DNA of 31,014 nt from Spirogloea muscicola (GCA_009602725.1 WELB01000077.1:502393-533406), one strand, 5' to 3'; positions 1 through 10,485 are shown, numbered from the stretch's first letter. Notes: generated by a model from the letters alone, not told the origin. Numbers and translations: made by a program.

Positions 1-117
1 GCCGCCGCAGGCGCGCTGGCGCCCGCCGACGCCGCCGAGCTCCTGGCGACGGGCCGCCACGTCCTGGCGCAGCTCCGCGCCGGCCACCTGCCCTTCCAGT
101 ACCCCGACCCCCTCTGA
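1..117 (+). CDS. 3' end of an unidentified plus-strand gene (partial)
   Basis: The open frame runs in from the left window edge and ends at a TGA at 115-117, giving 38 residues. The visible part is alanine- and leucine-rich, predicted helical, and ends in FQYPDPL. Base composition is strongly GC-biased with G or C at almost every third codon position, as in the confirmed coding exons here, which is the main argument that it is coding. A CCG microsatellite starts three bases after the stop. I do not recognise the family, and too little is visible to assign a function. It could also be a chance open frame in GC-rich DNA. Confidence 0.35.
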   Translation, partial: AAAGALAPADAAELLATGRHVLAQLRAGHLPFQYPDPL

Positions 118-119
118 CT

Positions 120-155
<36 letters not shown>
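120..155. repeat. (CCG)n microsatellite
   Basis: About 12 near-perfect CCG units directly follow the stop of the partial left-edge gene. Similar triplet runs lie upstream of KRI1 and RPN13 and inside the transporter's first exon. Confidence 0.9.
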
Positions 156-156
<1 letters not shown>

Positions 157-1289
157 GACGTTCTGGCGCCGCTTCTCCGAGCGGCATTGGCCATGGCGCC
201 CCTGCGGCGGCGACGTTCTACGCGGCTTCCTCGCCCCACGATGGAGCCTGCTGCGCCACGGCCGCGCCTTGACGCCGCCGCGGCACGGCGTCGGCTGGCG
301 AAGGACGGCTCCACTCCTTCTTGCGGCAGACGACACGGCACGTTGCCTGTTGGCCGTCAGCCGCTTCGCCATGCGCCCTGCGAGCAGCGGCGCGGGCTGC
401 GGCCTTGTGGGTCCGCCGCAAGACGATCGGCGCGCACGCCATGCAGCGCGTCTAGCAGCACGACTACAGTGACCTCGCACGATGTCAAGTAAAGGTGGTA
501 CACAGTGCTTGCGACGCACCACGTCCCCAATCCTCCTGCAACTTGCATTGTGAATGAGTCAACGTGGCTGGAAAGTCCATCTGACAGAGAAGTTGATGAC
601 ATGTCAATCGGCAGCAGACCTCGCAAGGCTCCAAGCTTGTGCTGGCAGAAGCGCAGGGAAGAACGCATGCAGCCACCTCGCTCAGAGTGGGTGCCCAACT
701 TATATTCACCTAACAAGGCCTTGTGAGATGTTAAGCTGCGAAACCTTCTGCGTCACGGTGAATTAGGGACCAGTCGTTGCATGGTAATGATACACATGAC
801 GAGCAATTCCAGGACACTGGGTACAGAAAGACTGCGAGAGCACAAGAACAGCGAAATCAAAGGCAGCTTGTAAGGCGGTCAAGGTGTATGGAAAACGGAG
901 GGTCTCTGTGACAGCTCTGCAAGGATTGCTTACGGTATGTCAGAGCCATGAGCATAGTACGATGAGTTGCTCCACCAAGAAGAACGACAGAAGCAAGGCT
1001 TTTCATAAGGGGTCAAAGTAAGTATCTCAAGGACAGAACCTAGCTACTCCACATCCATAATTTGTCAATTTGGCAAGCTGACATTTTGGGCTGATGTGTT
1101 CCTATGCTTCTTCATAGCATAGAGAAGGATGTCTGTCCTTCTCTCTCCATGCCTAATCACCTCAAGTGCCGCTACAATCTCCCCAATTTGCTGCAGACTT
1201 GAGTTGCGCTAATGGCCATTCCCAGTGACGCACAAATGTAGGAGCAGGAGTCCGACAGGACCACATGCCAGGCCCTCACCTTGCGTCGC
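156..1289. other. spacer between the left-edge gene and the KRI1 3' end
   Basis: About 1.1 kb between a plus-strand stop and the minus-strand KRI1 stop, so probably the 3' flanks of two convergent genes. Composition drops from GC-rich (to about 470) to near 50% GC. The open frames are short and show no family motif. I see no RNA gene or repeat that I can name. Confidence 0.5.
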
Positions 1290-4200
1290 TTAATCACTGT
1301 CGTCTTCATTGCCCTCCCCAGTGCGCCGCCGGCGCCGCCGCTTCTCTCCGTCACGCATAGGTGGTGGCGCCTTCGGACGATTGGCCTCGGGCAGGGCCTC
1401 CATGCCATACGAGCTCAGGCGGCGCAGTGACAGGCCCGCGGAGTCCGCCTTGCGCTTTTTGGGCTTCTTACGCCGCCGCCGTTGCGTGACTGCCGCCTCA
1501 CTAGCCGCGTTGGCTGCACCGCCAGCCCGCCCATCGTCGACACCGGCGCGCTCCGACTCAACTGCCTGCATTGGCCCTGCCGTATTCTTAGGGACGTCGG
1601 CTGCCACTGCGGAGGTGCCGCCTGCAACCTTCGTGGTGCTGGCCCCGCTTTCTCGGTGCCCTCGCGGCCGACTCCCACTTCCGTGGTGGTCAAGCGCCCG
1701 AGCCTTCCGGCGTGCCTTCTTGCCAACCACCGCCAAAGGTTCCGGCGGTCCCGTGGGTCTCCCTGCCAGCGCCGGCGGAGGCTTGGACTTGGGCTGCCAC
1801 TCCTTGGTCCGGTACGGCGCAAGCTTCTTGACCGACACGAATTGGTTAAGCTCGCGATCATCTGCTAACAAGATTGCTGCCGCGTTGAGGCCGTACATGT
1901 TGGGCGCCACCGGCCGGTACCGGAACCGCGTCGGCAAGTCGCCAATCAAGTCCTCATAGTCTAGCTGCAGCCACATAGGAGGGGCAAACGATCAGGGGCA
2001 TTGCTGGTCAGCTCAGGGCTTCAATACAGGACTCTTTAAAGCGAGCAAGCCTCCCACAGCAGCACGAACTCCAGCTGATATCAAGAGGGCACTGAGTGAG
2101 ATGTGAGCTTGAAGCTGTAACAGTAACGCACTCGTGGCTATCTTCTTGGGTCACGCTTGAGAATGGAGGGAGAGTGGAGGAGGATGGAGAGAGAAGGAAG
2201 AGGGTACACAACAAGGGAAGGAGGGAGGTGCGAGGAGGGGAGAGAGGAGGGGCTCTTGCCTTGTAATACTCCTCCAGCTGCTTCTCAAGCTCCACACGCT
2301 CCCGCTGCACGAGCTCCTCTGCCGGCCCGCCGCTGCCATTGCTGCCGATAGCTGTGCTAATGTCCTCTCCATCGCCAGGGCGGCCCTCCAGCTTCTGCTT
2401 CTGCTTGTCTCGCGCCGCAAGGAAGCCCCGCATTGGGGCGTTGCTCGCAGTGCTGCCATTGCCACTGACGCTGGTGGTCCTCCCAACCCCGTCCGCCACT
2501 CTGCCCTTGCCCAGATCAGGGTCGATGCCTGCCAGGAGCAGCAGCCGGTCTTCGGCCGCAAAGTCCGGCTTGTCCAGGTCCTCATCGCCGTCATCCTCAT
2601 CAGGCACCCCCAGGCCCTCATCTCGCTGCTCGTAGTAGTCCTCGTTAAATGCCACCTCCATGGCCCTGTATGTGTTGAGCAGAAAAGAGCGAGGGAATGA
2701 ATACTATCAACTAAGAATTGGATTCATTACTACCTGTCAACATCAATCAACTCATTAGAGATCTGACGACTTGTAACTACCCACAGACACACATGTTTAT
2801 GCACTACAGCATGATCATCCTATGACATGATAGCTCTGAAAGTCACAGTGTCTGGAATGCCTCTCGTAATGGCCTCTGCAAATCTCTGTCAACGCCCCCT
2901 GTGATGATTGAGGAGAAAATCAGGTGCTGGCCCCCACCGGTCGTAGTCGGCGGGGTCAAAGTCCTCCTCCAGTGCATCAGCCCCAAGTGCCGCAGAAAGG
3001 CGAGTATCGCCGACTGCCCCAGCCACTGCAGCGATTTACGGGACTCACACACTCAGGCAGGCCCACCACGAACCAAACAAGCCACTTGTGGCTAGAACTG
3101 GAGTGACCGAGCTAGAACTTGGAGTGACAGAGGCAAGACTGTTCCAATTTGAAGGACGGTGGCGCGAAGAACGTCACCCTCTTGGATGCGTAAGAGTCTT
3201 TTCTCCAATTCCCGCTTCTTCACGTTTTTCAGCCGCTTGAGCTCCTCGGCGGCTGCCGCCGCCGCAACCTGCTGCCGCTCCTCGCGGGCGGTGCGCGCTC
3301 GCTTGCGTGCCTCTGGCTTCTTCCGCACAGAGGACTCCACCACCCTGAGGGATGGCGATTGAAGGTGGTAAGAGTACAAGCTGTTAGCTCAACGGACGCC
3401 CATAGAGCATTGTTTCAAGCCGTGACCAATTTCTGTACAAGTTTCAGCTGGACCCCTCTGCTGCTGTTGACCGACAACAGGGCAACCAAAGGACCACTGC
3501 TAGCTGGCCGCCCACTGTCATGGTGTTTGCATGCACCAGGATGAAGCGGCAGCCGCAAGCTGAACATCTGGGCATTTTGCAGCTTAATGTGAGCTTCAGA
3601 AATATAAGGCAAGCATTGATGACTGACATGTGCATATGTACAGCGTCTCACCAAGCTATGAATTTGCCATACAGTAAGATCAATTCCAACTCTCACATGT
3701 GGACCTGGTGATCAAGGTGTTGTGTGACTCCAAGAACCTCAAGAGGCAGACTCACTCATGGCCTGGGGTTGGCGCACGATTAAATATCTCCATGTCCAGT
3801 GGGTTTGGTATTCCAGGAGGCGGGAGGAGGACCTGGAGTGGCCGGCGACCTGAGCAGCGCCCGCCTCCTCATAGCGGAAGTTCCAACGCGCCTCGTATCG
3901 CTCCTGTGCCTCCAGCTCCTCCTCTTCCTCGTCCACCTGCGCCATCGGCCAGTTGCCGCGCCGCTTTGCAGCACTTCAGCGGCTGTGCCAGGGCCAAAGT
4001 CATTTGCCCGGGCCCTAGCTGGAAGCTGCTGCTTGCCTCGGGTCCCTATGCACCTCAATATGCGGCGGCCGCGGCCGTGACTGATGGTGCTGGCGCTACC
4101 TCGCCAATGACGTCCTCGTAGCTCGGCACGCGGTCGCGGTCCCGCTCCATCCACCCCTGACCGACTCCATTGCCAGCATCAGCCTAAGTGAATTCTATCT

Positions 4201-5668
4201 ATTGGCACATAATGGCATTCTTTCACGCAGCTGGTTGCCAAGTCAGGCCTCCATGTCAGCTGAAAACCGTGGGTCCAAGTCGAACAGACCTTGTTGAGGA
4301 GGAAGTCTTTGAGGAAGCGCTCGCCGTGATCAAGCTGCTCGGCGGAGCCGAAGTACGCCTCCAGCCTGTCGGAGATGCTGCGACCGGCAGCCTCACCACT
4401 GCCAGGCTCCTCAGCACCGTCCCCCTCCTCCCTGAGCCGCTCCTCAGCACTCTTGCGTCTGGGCCACAGAGATCGCCGCAAGAATGACAAGTGAGACGCA
4501 AATATTTTGAAGTTGAGTACCACTTGCGAATGTCGTTTTTCGTCGCTACTCGGATACTTGGTCCTGTTCTACATGCAGCTTGACTCTAGGAAGAGTATAA
4601 GGCATCTCGGGGACTGCTTGAGGATAGCGTTCCGACCTCAGTCGCAGAAGACTGTCGCTGTCATCGCCGCGGCCAGCATTTCCCTCGGCAGCGTCGTCGT
4701 GCGGGGCAGCCTCAATGACCGCCCGCCGCAGCGCCTCCTGCTCCTCAGCAAACGTGGGCAACCGCGGCCGGCCCATGTGCTCCTCGTCGTCCGCCTCACG
4801 GTCGCCATTTTCCATGAGCTGCTGCGCCAGGACGTCCTTGAGGTACTGCGGCCGCCGCCGAGGCTGCCGCTCACCGCCCTCACTGACGCCACCCAGGCAG
4901 GGTTTGGTGTAATATCAGTCAGTAACAAACCCAATCGTCCTTACCAATGTTAATTTAGTGCTCCTGGTTAAACCCATTGACTTACAGAGGTTAGATTTCA
5001 TGTCTGAGCACCACATGTTAGCAGACGTAGTCACTACTATTGGAACTCCGGACACTGTGTTTGGAGGAATTAACAGGAGGTTCCAAAATCGAACTCTCGC
5101 AAGTCCGTTTGTGGAGGGCCTTACGAGACGTCCCCGTCCTCGTCCGCGGCCTCCGGCTCGTCCCTGAAGAACTGGGCGTCGGGGCGGTAGATAGCCGGGT
5201 CGCGCGCCCGGATGGCCGCCAGCGCGTCCACGATCGCCGCCTCCGTCTCGTCCGGCAGCACCCCGTCCTCGTCCTCGTCCTCCGACGGGCTCTCCTCGCC
5301 CTCCGAGCTGCAACACCCACAGCAAGGCCAACGGCTTACGGCTCGGCTCGAGAGGTCGCAGGTTCGACGCCGCCGGCCTGCGCTGCGAAGCGCCGGCCAC
5401 TGGCGCTGGGAGTCGAACCAGGGGTCTCGAAATCGGGGCGGCGGGCTCTATCTCACTCGGGCGCGAGGCCGCGGCGCTGGAGCTCGCGGAGGCGGTGCAG
5501 GTCCGCGCGCGCGTGGTTGTGCGCCAGGCGCGCCGCGAACGCCTCGTTCACCGTCAGCCGCTCCGGCGCGCCGCCATCGCCGCCGCCGCCATCAACGCCG
5601 CCGACGCCGCCGTCGTCGTCGCCGCCGCCGTCGTCGTCGTCCAGGAGGCTCCGGCGGCGGCGGCCCAT
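1290..5668 (-). CDS. KRI1: KRI1-like ribosome biogenesis protein (10 exons)
   Basis: KRI1 is a nucleolar factor that partners KRR1 and is needed for 18S rRNA processing and 40S subunit assembly. Exons (minus strand, descending): 5668-5457, 5307-5125, 4882-4637, 4458-4290, 4156-4100, 3936-3833, 3344-3178, 3025-2938, 2665-2260, 1964-1290. All phases agree and give 768 residues. Family blocks in order: an acidic N-terminus, then NEAFAARLAHN and LHRLREL (about residues 36-65), AAIRARDPAIYRPDAQFF, YLKDVLAQQLMENG, YFGSAEQLDHGERFLKDFLL, ERYEARWNFRYEE, RVVESSVRKK, FNEDYYEQ, and the C-terminal domain LDYEDLIGDLPTRF at about 545-558. The tail is rich in Lys and Arg, fitting nucleolar import. The start ATG at 5668 is the one just before the acidic block; an in-frame ATG-like codon lies 72 nt upstream. 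Intron 9 is GC-AG. Intron 1 holds tRNA-like sequence. Confidence 0.93.
5361..5419. other. two opposed tRNA-like B-box/T-arm motifs in KRI1 intron 1
   Basis: The plus strand has GGTTCGACGCC at 5361-5371 and the minus strand has GGTTCGACTCC at 5419-5409. Both match the pol III B-box consensus GGTTCGANNCC exactly. Around the first, the bases GAGAGGTCGCAGG resemble a tRNA variable loop and T-stem. Around the second, CTGG and CCAG can pair across the loop. Neither side gives a full cloverleaf: the first T-stem partner is displaced by about 8 nt and the second stem lacks a base. The best reading is decayed tRNA-derived or SINE-like sequence inside intron 1 (5308-5456). Confidence 0.45.
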
Positions 5669-5844
5669 CGGGCCAACTGCGGCTCCTGGCGCCGACAGGT
5701 CTCGTGGCCGCCGCAGATACGCAAGCGGCTTCAACGACACCGTCGGCGGCTACGTTGCACGGACATCGCTCGCCGCGGCTCCGGTCACCGCATCGTGGTA
5801 GGCTGAGGAATCAGAGTTTGGGAATCAGCGATCGCCCAGCCTCT

Positions 5845-5890
<46 letters not shown>

Positions 5891-6206
5891 GCCGCTGGTC
5901 GTCGGAGAGCCCTGGCCCGGCTACGAGGGTTTTGCCAGGGGTTACGTGACTTTCTGATCGGACCCGCCTTTGATGTCTGAGCAGCAGTCCTCAGCGGTCT
6001 CTTCGCTTTCTGGTACACGCTCTCCTGTAACTTTGGGGAAAGGGCTCGCTTTTGGCTCCTCTCGATTTTGAGGCTGCTAACCAGGGGTCACGTAGTGACG
6101 ATCCTCTCATAATACTTGCCTAGGTGGGAGTTCAGCGTGTTCCGGCCCCTTTCTTTCTCGACAGAAGTGAACTATTGTGAGGGCGGGCGGGGTCTGTGAA
6201 ATGAAA
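5669..6206. other. KRI1 5' flank
   Basis: This holds the upstream region of KRI1 (minus strand). A (CCG)n tract lies at 5845-5890. The rest is moderately GC-rich and has no exon that I can tie to a family. CCAGGGGTTACGTGA near 5936 and CCAGGGGTCACGTAG near 6081 are partly alike, which suggests old repeat sequence. No clear TATA box was found. Confidence 0.5.
5845..5890. repeat. (CCG)n microsatellite upstream of KRI1
   Basis: About 15 uninterrupted CCG units, 177-222 bp upstream of the KRI1 ATG. Read on the transcribed minus strand it is (CGG)n, so it is likely in the 5' leader or core promoter. Confidence 0.95.
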
Positions 6207-6510
6207 CAGCTCTTCCAATGCAAGGCAATGGCTGGGAGACGCCAGCCCAAAGAGATGTGAGCTCTTCCAAAGAGGGCGAGGGCTGTGAATAAAGAGAGGC
6301 TAAGTTCCCATTTGCTGTAGTCTCTTGCATAGCTGTGTGGTTTTGGCGCCTCTTTGCCTTTCAACAACTTGGAAGGTGGAGTGCTGGGACTCAGAAGCAA
6401 CGACCCAAAAGGCCTGAGTCTTTCTCTCGGCGTCACGCGATCTGCCACACAGCCATTTTGACAGTTACTCTTACAAAATCAAAAGAATGAAATCACCATT
6501 GGAAGAGCTG
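6207..6510. mobile_element. MITE-like segment with 14-bp terminal inverted repeats
   Basis: The left end is CAGCTCTTCCAATG (6207-6220) and the right end is its exact reverse complement, CATTGGAAGAGCTG (6497-6510), bounding 304 bp with no coding capacity. The interior contains GGCTGGGAGACGCCAGCCC-like hairpin sequence near 6228, also seen near 10376, 10797 and 14890. The right-end motif recurs near 15073. No target-site duplication is visible at the immediate flanks. Non-autonomous DNA transposon is the simplest reading; no transposase is present. Confidence 0.5.
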
Positions 6511-6525
6511 CTCAGCAGCTCTTCC
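6501..6525. other. perfect 12-bp-arm palindrome in the RPN13 3' flank
   Basis: GGAAGAGCTGCT, one central base, then AGCAGCTCTTCC. It starts 30 nt past the RPN13 stop on the minus strand, so the transcript could fold into a strong hairpin in its 3' UTR. The left arm overlaps the MITE-like right end, so it may be repeat-derived. A TGTAA motif, the green-algal polyadenylation signal, follows on the minus strand near 6472-6476. Confidence 0.55.
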
Positions 6526-6554
6526 ACCACTCAATGTCCACATGTCCGCCGGCT

Positions 6555-9500
6555 TTAAAGCCCCTCGCCTCCTGCTTCTGCGTCTTTTCCTGGTTTGTCT
6601 TGCCGCTCCGTGCTCTGCCGGTGCTCAGCTTGCTGCGCATCTCTCTCTGCAGACTGCTGATTGGACGTCTCAGCTTTGCTGTCAAGAGGCAAGTCCTCAC
6701 TAGGGGGCTGAGGAGCTGCTGCATCAGCTGTTGAGGCAGCTTGGTCCTCAATGGCTTGTAAGAAAGAGCTGACAGAGAAGCCATCTGCAACATGCAAGCT
6801 CGCGCACATATTCAGTTCTATCATACTCATCCAACACCTTCAGTTGCGCCATACGAGACTAGTTACTCAGCAATACATCTCACAGTTAAGTATGACAACA
6901 CAATTGCTGTACGCAGCCATGCCAGCAGATTGCACGGTTCACCATTGACATGAGCTCTAAGCTAAAGATGCTCAATATAATGTTGCAGAATCCCAGAGCA
7001 TGGCATACATGGGTGCATCCTGCACTCACATTTGGAAGCATCAATTCCAAATTGTGACAGATCTAATTGACCAGCGCGCAGGACCTGCACCAGGATGTCT
7101 CTGGCATTTGCAGTGAGCGTCAGTCTGTCTCAGTACCCATGTCACGTACAACTCCTTAATTGCCTCTTCTGACTGGAATTAAACCTGCCAACTCAGCTGT
7201 ACGCAGGCAGCTCAAGACATGCTCCACTCCTGTCAAGGGGAATACACCATGCTTTGTGGCTGACCTGACTGAATGTCTCAACTTGCTGCTGAAACTGCAC
7301 GCTCTGCATCAGCTCATCCATTGCCTCTTGTGACCTCAGGCTCTGCATATTCACATATTTGACATAAGTGAACACATAATAAGAGATCAAATAAATATCT
7401 GCAGCAGTACACGATGGAGCGGCTGTGCCACACAAGGATGACCTGAGGAAAGGACCAGGTCGTCTTCTGCAAGAATCATGCGGACATTGCAGCCTACTAC
7501 AAGGCCTTGCAATAAGGACGAATGCAGCAGGAAAGTCAGCTCACCTCAGGAAGGTGTGGAGCTAGGCGCTCCCTTACATCCTCGTAGTCAAGGAAAGGTC
7601 TAAGCGTCTCAGGACGGATGATCTCAGCTAAGCTGGGCCCTACATTCAAGGCAAAGCAGCAGCAGGCAAAGCCACAACATCAATTGATGCCTGGAAGTGC
7701 AACTAAATGTACAAGCAAAACTCCCTAGAAATGTTGTGCAATGGGCACATAGACTGCCAGACAGTAGCTGGTGGCAGCCCAAAGCTTTTGTGCGCACTTG
7801 CAAGGAGTCAGGTTTCCCACTATGATATTGGATGTAGGATACATATAAGCTTCTCAGAAGAAAGTTGCTGGTGCCAGACAAGGACTTCAACCACAACAAG
7901 CGCAACAATGGGGCTTTGAGTTTGTACCTGGGTTGTAAGGTGGTATCGAAGCAACTGGTTCTGCAAAGATGCAGTTCAAAATGGAAGTCTAAATACAACC
8001 ACATCCCTCAACAATTTGCAAAGCAGGTCACTGCACTATGTTATAGAGAATGATACTCCTAGGACACTACATAGATGGCAGGAACTGTCATGGAGCTTCC
8101 TATCTGAACCCAAATCGCAGTTCGTCAAAAGCTGCAGATCATGGTCTAGGCTAATGACCTTGGCTTTCCTGCCCGAGATTAGAGAGGATGCTCTGCAATT
8201 CGGACAGCTGGACAGCTGGCTTCCACATTCGGGTTTCCCCACTGCTGCCAGCAGCACCTGTTATTGATGATGGCATCACTCCTGCAGGGCTGGCACGGCA
8301 AGCAAATAACCCTCCTGAGAATCATCGAAGCAACACTGTAGTGCTGAGCTTGACATCGGAGAGAAGCCTTCGTTAACAAGCAAGAGGCACGGGGATGCCT
8401 GTTTCCAGAATCAGGAGTGATGTGGGGTTCTGCAAGATTACACTGAGTTGGCTTCAGACTCGAAGTCCTCGTCGTCCTCTAGTTCGTCATAGTCTGTGCC
8501 ACCCACATTGCAAGCAGTACAATGTCAACACCTTCCTCGATGAGCCTTCAGCTTAAGTTGCAGCCTCAACCTCACACTGGTGTAGTATATATCCCAGCGG
8601 AGTTTTCCTCACATCTTATGTTGAAGATCTTGTTCACTCGTCTGCAGACGGCTTCATCCTGATCTTGGTCCGGCTCCTGCCATGCAACACCCATTTCAAC
8701 GCTGTGCATCTCTTTGTTACACTTCAAAGCAGCGAGGATGGTGGCTGAAGTACTCCAATGACTACAGAGGCTAACATCGGGTGGATAGATTATTGTCCAC
8801 TACATATGCCACTGATATCACAGAGACCTGCATCCAGAGAAAGAGCTTCCGCTTGCTCCTCCTCAAGCTGACCAGATAGACACGGTCGTCTGTCTCCGTG
8901 ACCTGACACCAAAAGAAGACACAGTCGTGTGATTGAAAGGAGCAGTACAAGTGCAGCACGCGACGGGGATGGAGGCTCTCCGTTCTACTGACATTCAGCT
9001 GCAAAATGTTTTTGACTCAGTGCATGATCCGGTCTTACCCAAGAATCTCTTTATCTGCCACATTCTTAGCCCTTGCTAAGAACACACTCCAGAGGTATCA
9101 CGTAAGCTTAGCTGGTGAAAGTCGAACTCCTGGCATGTGATGGAAGGTTTTTGCCATAAGCTCTTCGTAGCGAACAGTACCTTCTCAAAAGTGGCATCGT
9201 CTGGGTAGACAATGAAGTCCTGTCAAGCCAAGGACAGCAGTCAGCACTGCAGCAAGTCTGTTGTTGCCAGGTGCATCGTAAGCGAGCATTCGAGCCCTGC
9301 TGGAGTCAATGTCAAGTGCAATTGCACCAGTAAGAAGCACTAAGCTCGCCATCTGGTGATCCTCTGCTTAGTTCAGCTGGCCCATAGGCTGTGACATGCT
9401 GAAGTGATAGCCAGAATGTCGAGCACAGCAGTGTAGGTGTCTCTCCGTGAGAACCCAAGCCTTGCCAAAAGCTGGAGGACGCCCCTACCAATACCCAATG

Positions 9501-10121
9501 CCATACCTCCTCATCCACAAATGTCCGACGGTTGAGCCACTGGAAGCGCATCAGCTCGTCCTCGCCCTGTCGCTTTGACAGGCGGTGGCCATCAGCAGCA
9601 AACCCAGCAGCAAGCCGACATTTTCCCGTCTCCACGACCAACGTGTGCTCCAATAAAGCCCCACGTTCGCCAATCCAGATCTCTGGTCTCGTCACCCCAC
9701 ACCTCGACCACGAAGCAAGCGCCGCAGCTCCGTACGAGGGTGAGCTTGTCTTGTCGAAATCGTAAGCTCGGCCACCGCTGGCGCACCTTAAAGATGCGGA
9801 CCAGCCCTTTCCGCCTGTCGGGGTGCACCGTCGTGCCCTGCATCGTCATCTTGCCGGCTCGGAACTGGTAGAGCGTGGCCTGTGGCGCCAGAGGCCCCGG
9901 CAGCGGCTGTCAGCTGGCTGCTGCAACGGCTGCCGGCCTGACGGCAACTCCCGGCACCACCATCTAAAAAGACTGGCGGCGCTAACGGAGGCTCGGCAGC
10001 TGCGGCGGCGGCGCGGGCCTGGCCTCACTGGGTGCAGCCGGCTCTCCTCCTCGGAGCGTGGCGACGGCGAGGCGGCGCGGCCGTCGTCGGCGTAGTCGTC
10101 GCCCGCCATCGCCGCGCTCAT
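6555..10121 (-). CDS. RPN13: Proteasomal ubiquitin receptor RPN13/ADRM1 (12 exons)
   Basis: RPN13 docks on RPN2 in the 19S regulatory particle, binds ubiquitin chains with its N-terminal Pru domain, and recruits the deubiquitinase UCH37 with its C-terminal DEUBAD domain. Exons (descending): 10121-10029, 9879-9787, 9566-9507, 9219-9181, 8902-8828, 8676-8613, 8493-8444, 8281-8159, 7639-7545, 7342-7265, 7084-7030, 6784-6555; about 350 residues. Pru blocks: LYQFRAGKM, GTTVHPDRRKGLVRIFK, ELMRFQWLNRRT, DFIVYPDDATFEK, SKRKLFLWMQ, CRRVNKIFN. An acidic linker (DELEDDEDFESE) follows, then DEUBAD: VQLSELQSILSNLG, LAEIIRPETLRPFL, DVRERLAPHLPE, VLRAGQLDLSQFGIDASK. The last exon adds a Gln/Ser/Glu-rich tail of about 75 residues. 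Phases agree everywhere except exon 7 to 8, where one nucleotide is unaccounted for, so a micro-exon or another splice site is missing. An alternative start is ATG 10109. Confidence 0.92.
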
Positions 10122-10153
10122 CCTCTCGGCCGACTTCGGAGCTGGCACACCGC

Positions 10154-10157
10154 CGGC

Positions 10158-10188
<31 letters not shown>

Positions 10189-10202
10189 GCGGCGGCGGCG
10201 CT
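10154..10202. repeat. (CGG)n microsatellite in the RPN13 5' leader
   Basis: About 16 CGG units with one CAG interruption, 33-81 bp upstream of the RPN13 ATG (10121). On the transcribed strand it reads (CCG)n. Confidence 0.92.
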
Positions 10203-10256
10203 GCTTCCGCTGCCTGGGCTGCAGAGGGTGGACCAGGCGCCTGGCTGTTGAGAAGG

Positions 10257-10485
10257 GAGAGAGAAGGCGCGCGGGGCGCATGAATTGAAAGGGAGGCCAA
10301 TTCAAGCCAATACATTGTTCAGGCAGAGTCGAGTGCAGACTAGGAAGAAGAAGGGCTCGCCCATTGAGGATAGGGGCTGGAAAAGCCAGCCCAAGAAAGA
10401 ATGAACAAAGTACGAGAAGAGAGAGAAGGCGCGCGGTGCGCATGAGATTAAAGCTAGGCCAATTCAAGCCAATACATTGCTCATG
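10257..10485. repeat. direct repeat, two copies of about 67 bp, 162 bp apart
   Basis: Copies at 10257-10323 and 10419-10485 share AGAGAAGGCGCGCGG and, later, CCAATTCAAGCCAATACATTG with few differences. The second copy is directly preceded by the 54-bp repeat at 10366-10419. Confidence 0.85.

Noticed and set aside
1309-1959. Plus-strand open frame of 216 codons
   Set aside because: Exact antisense of the last KRI1 exon, which carries the conserved C-terminal domain.
5361-5419. A functional tRNA gene
   Set aside because: Only T-arm/B-box similarity is present. No complete acceptor, D and anticodon stems can be folded on either strand.
5040-5949. Overlapping plus-strand open frames of about 250 codons
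   Set aside because: They are antisense to KRI1 exons 1 and 2 and the CCG tract. The minus-strand reading matches KRI1 motifs with consistent splicing.
10257-10485. CRISPR-like array
   Set aside because: There are only two copies with diverged ends in a eukaryotic spacer, without regular repeats and spacers or cas genes.
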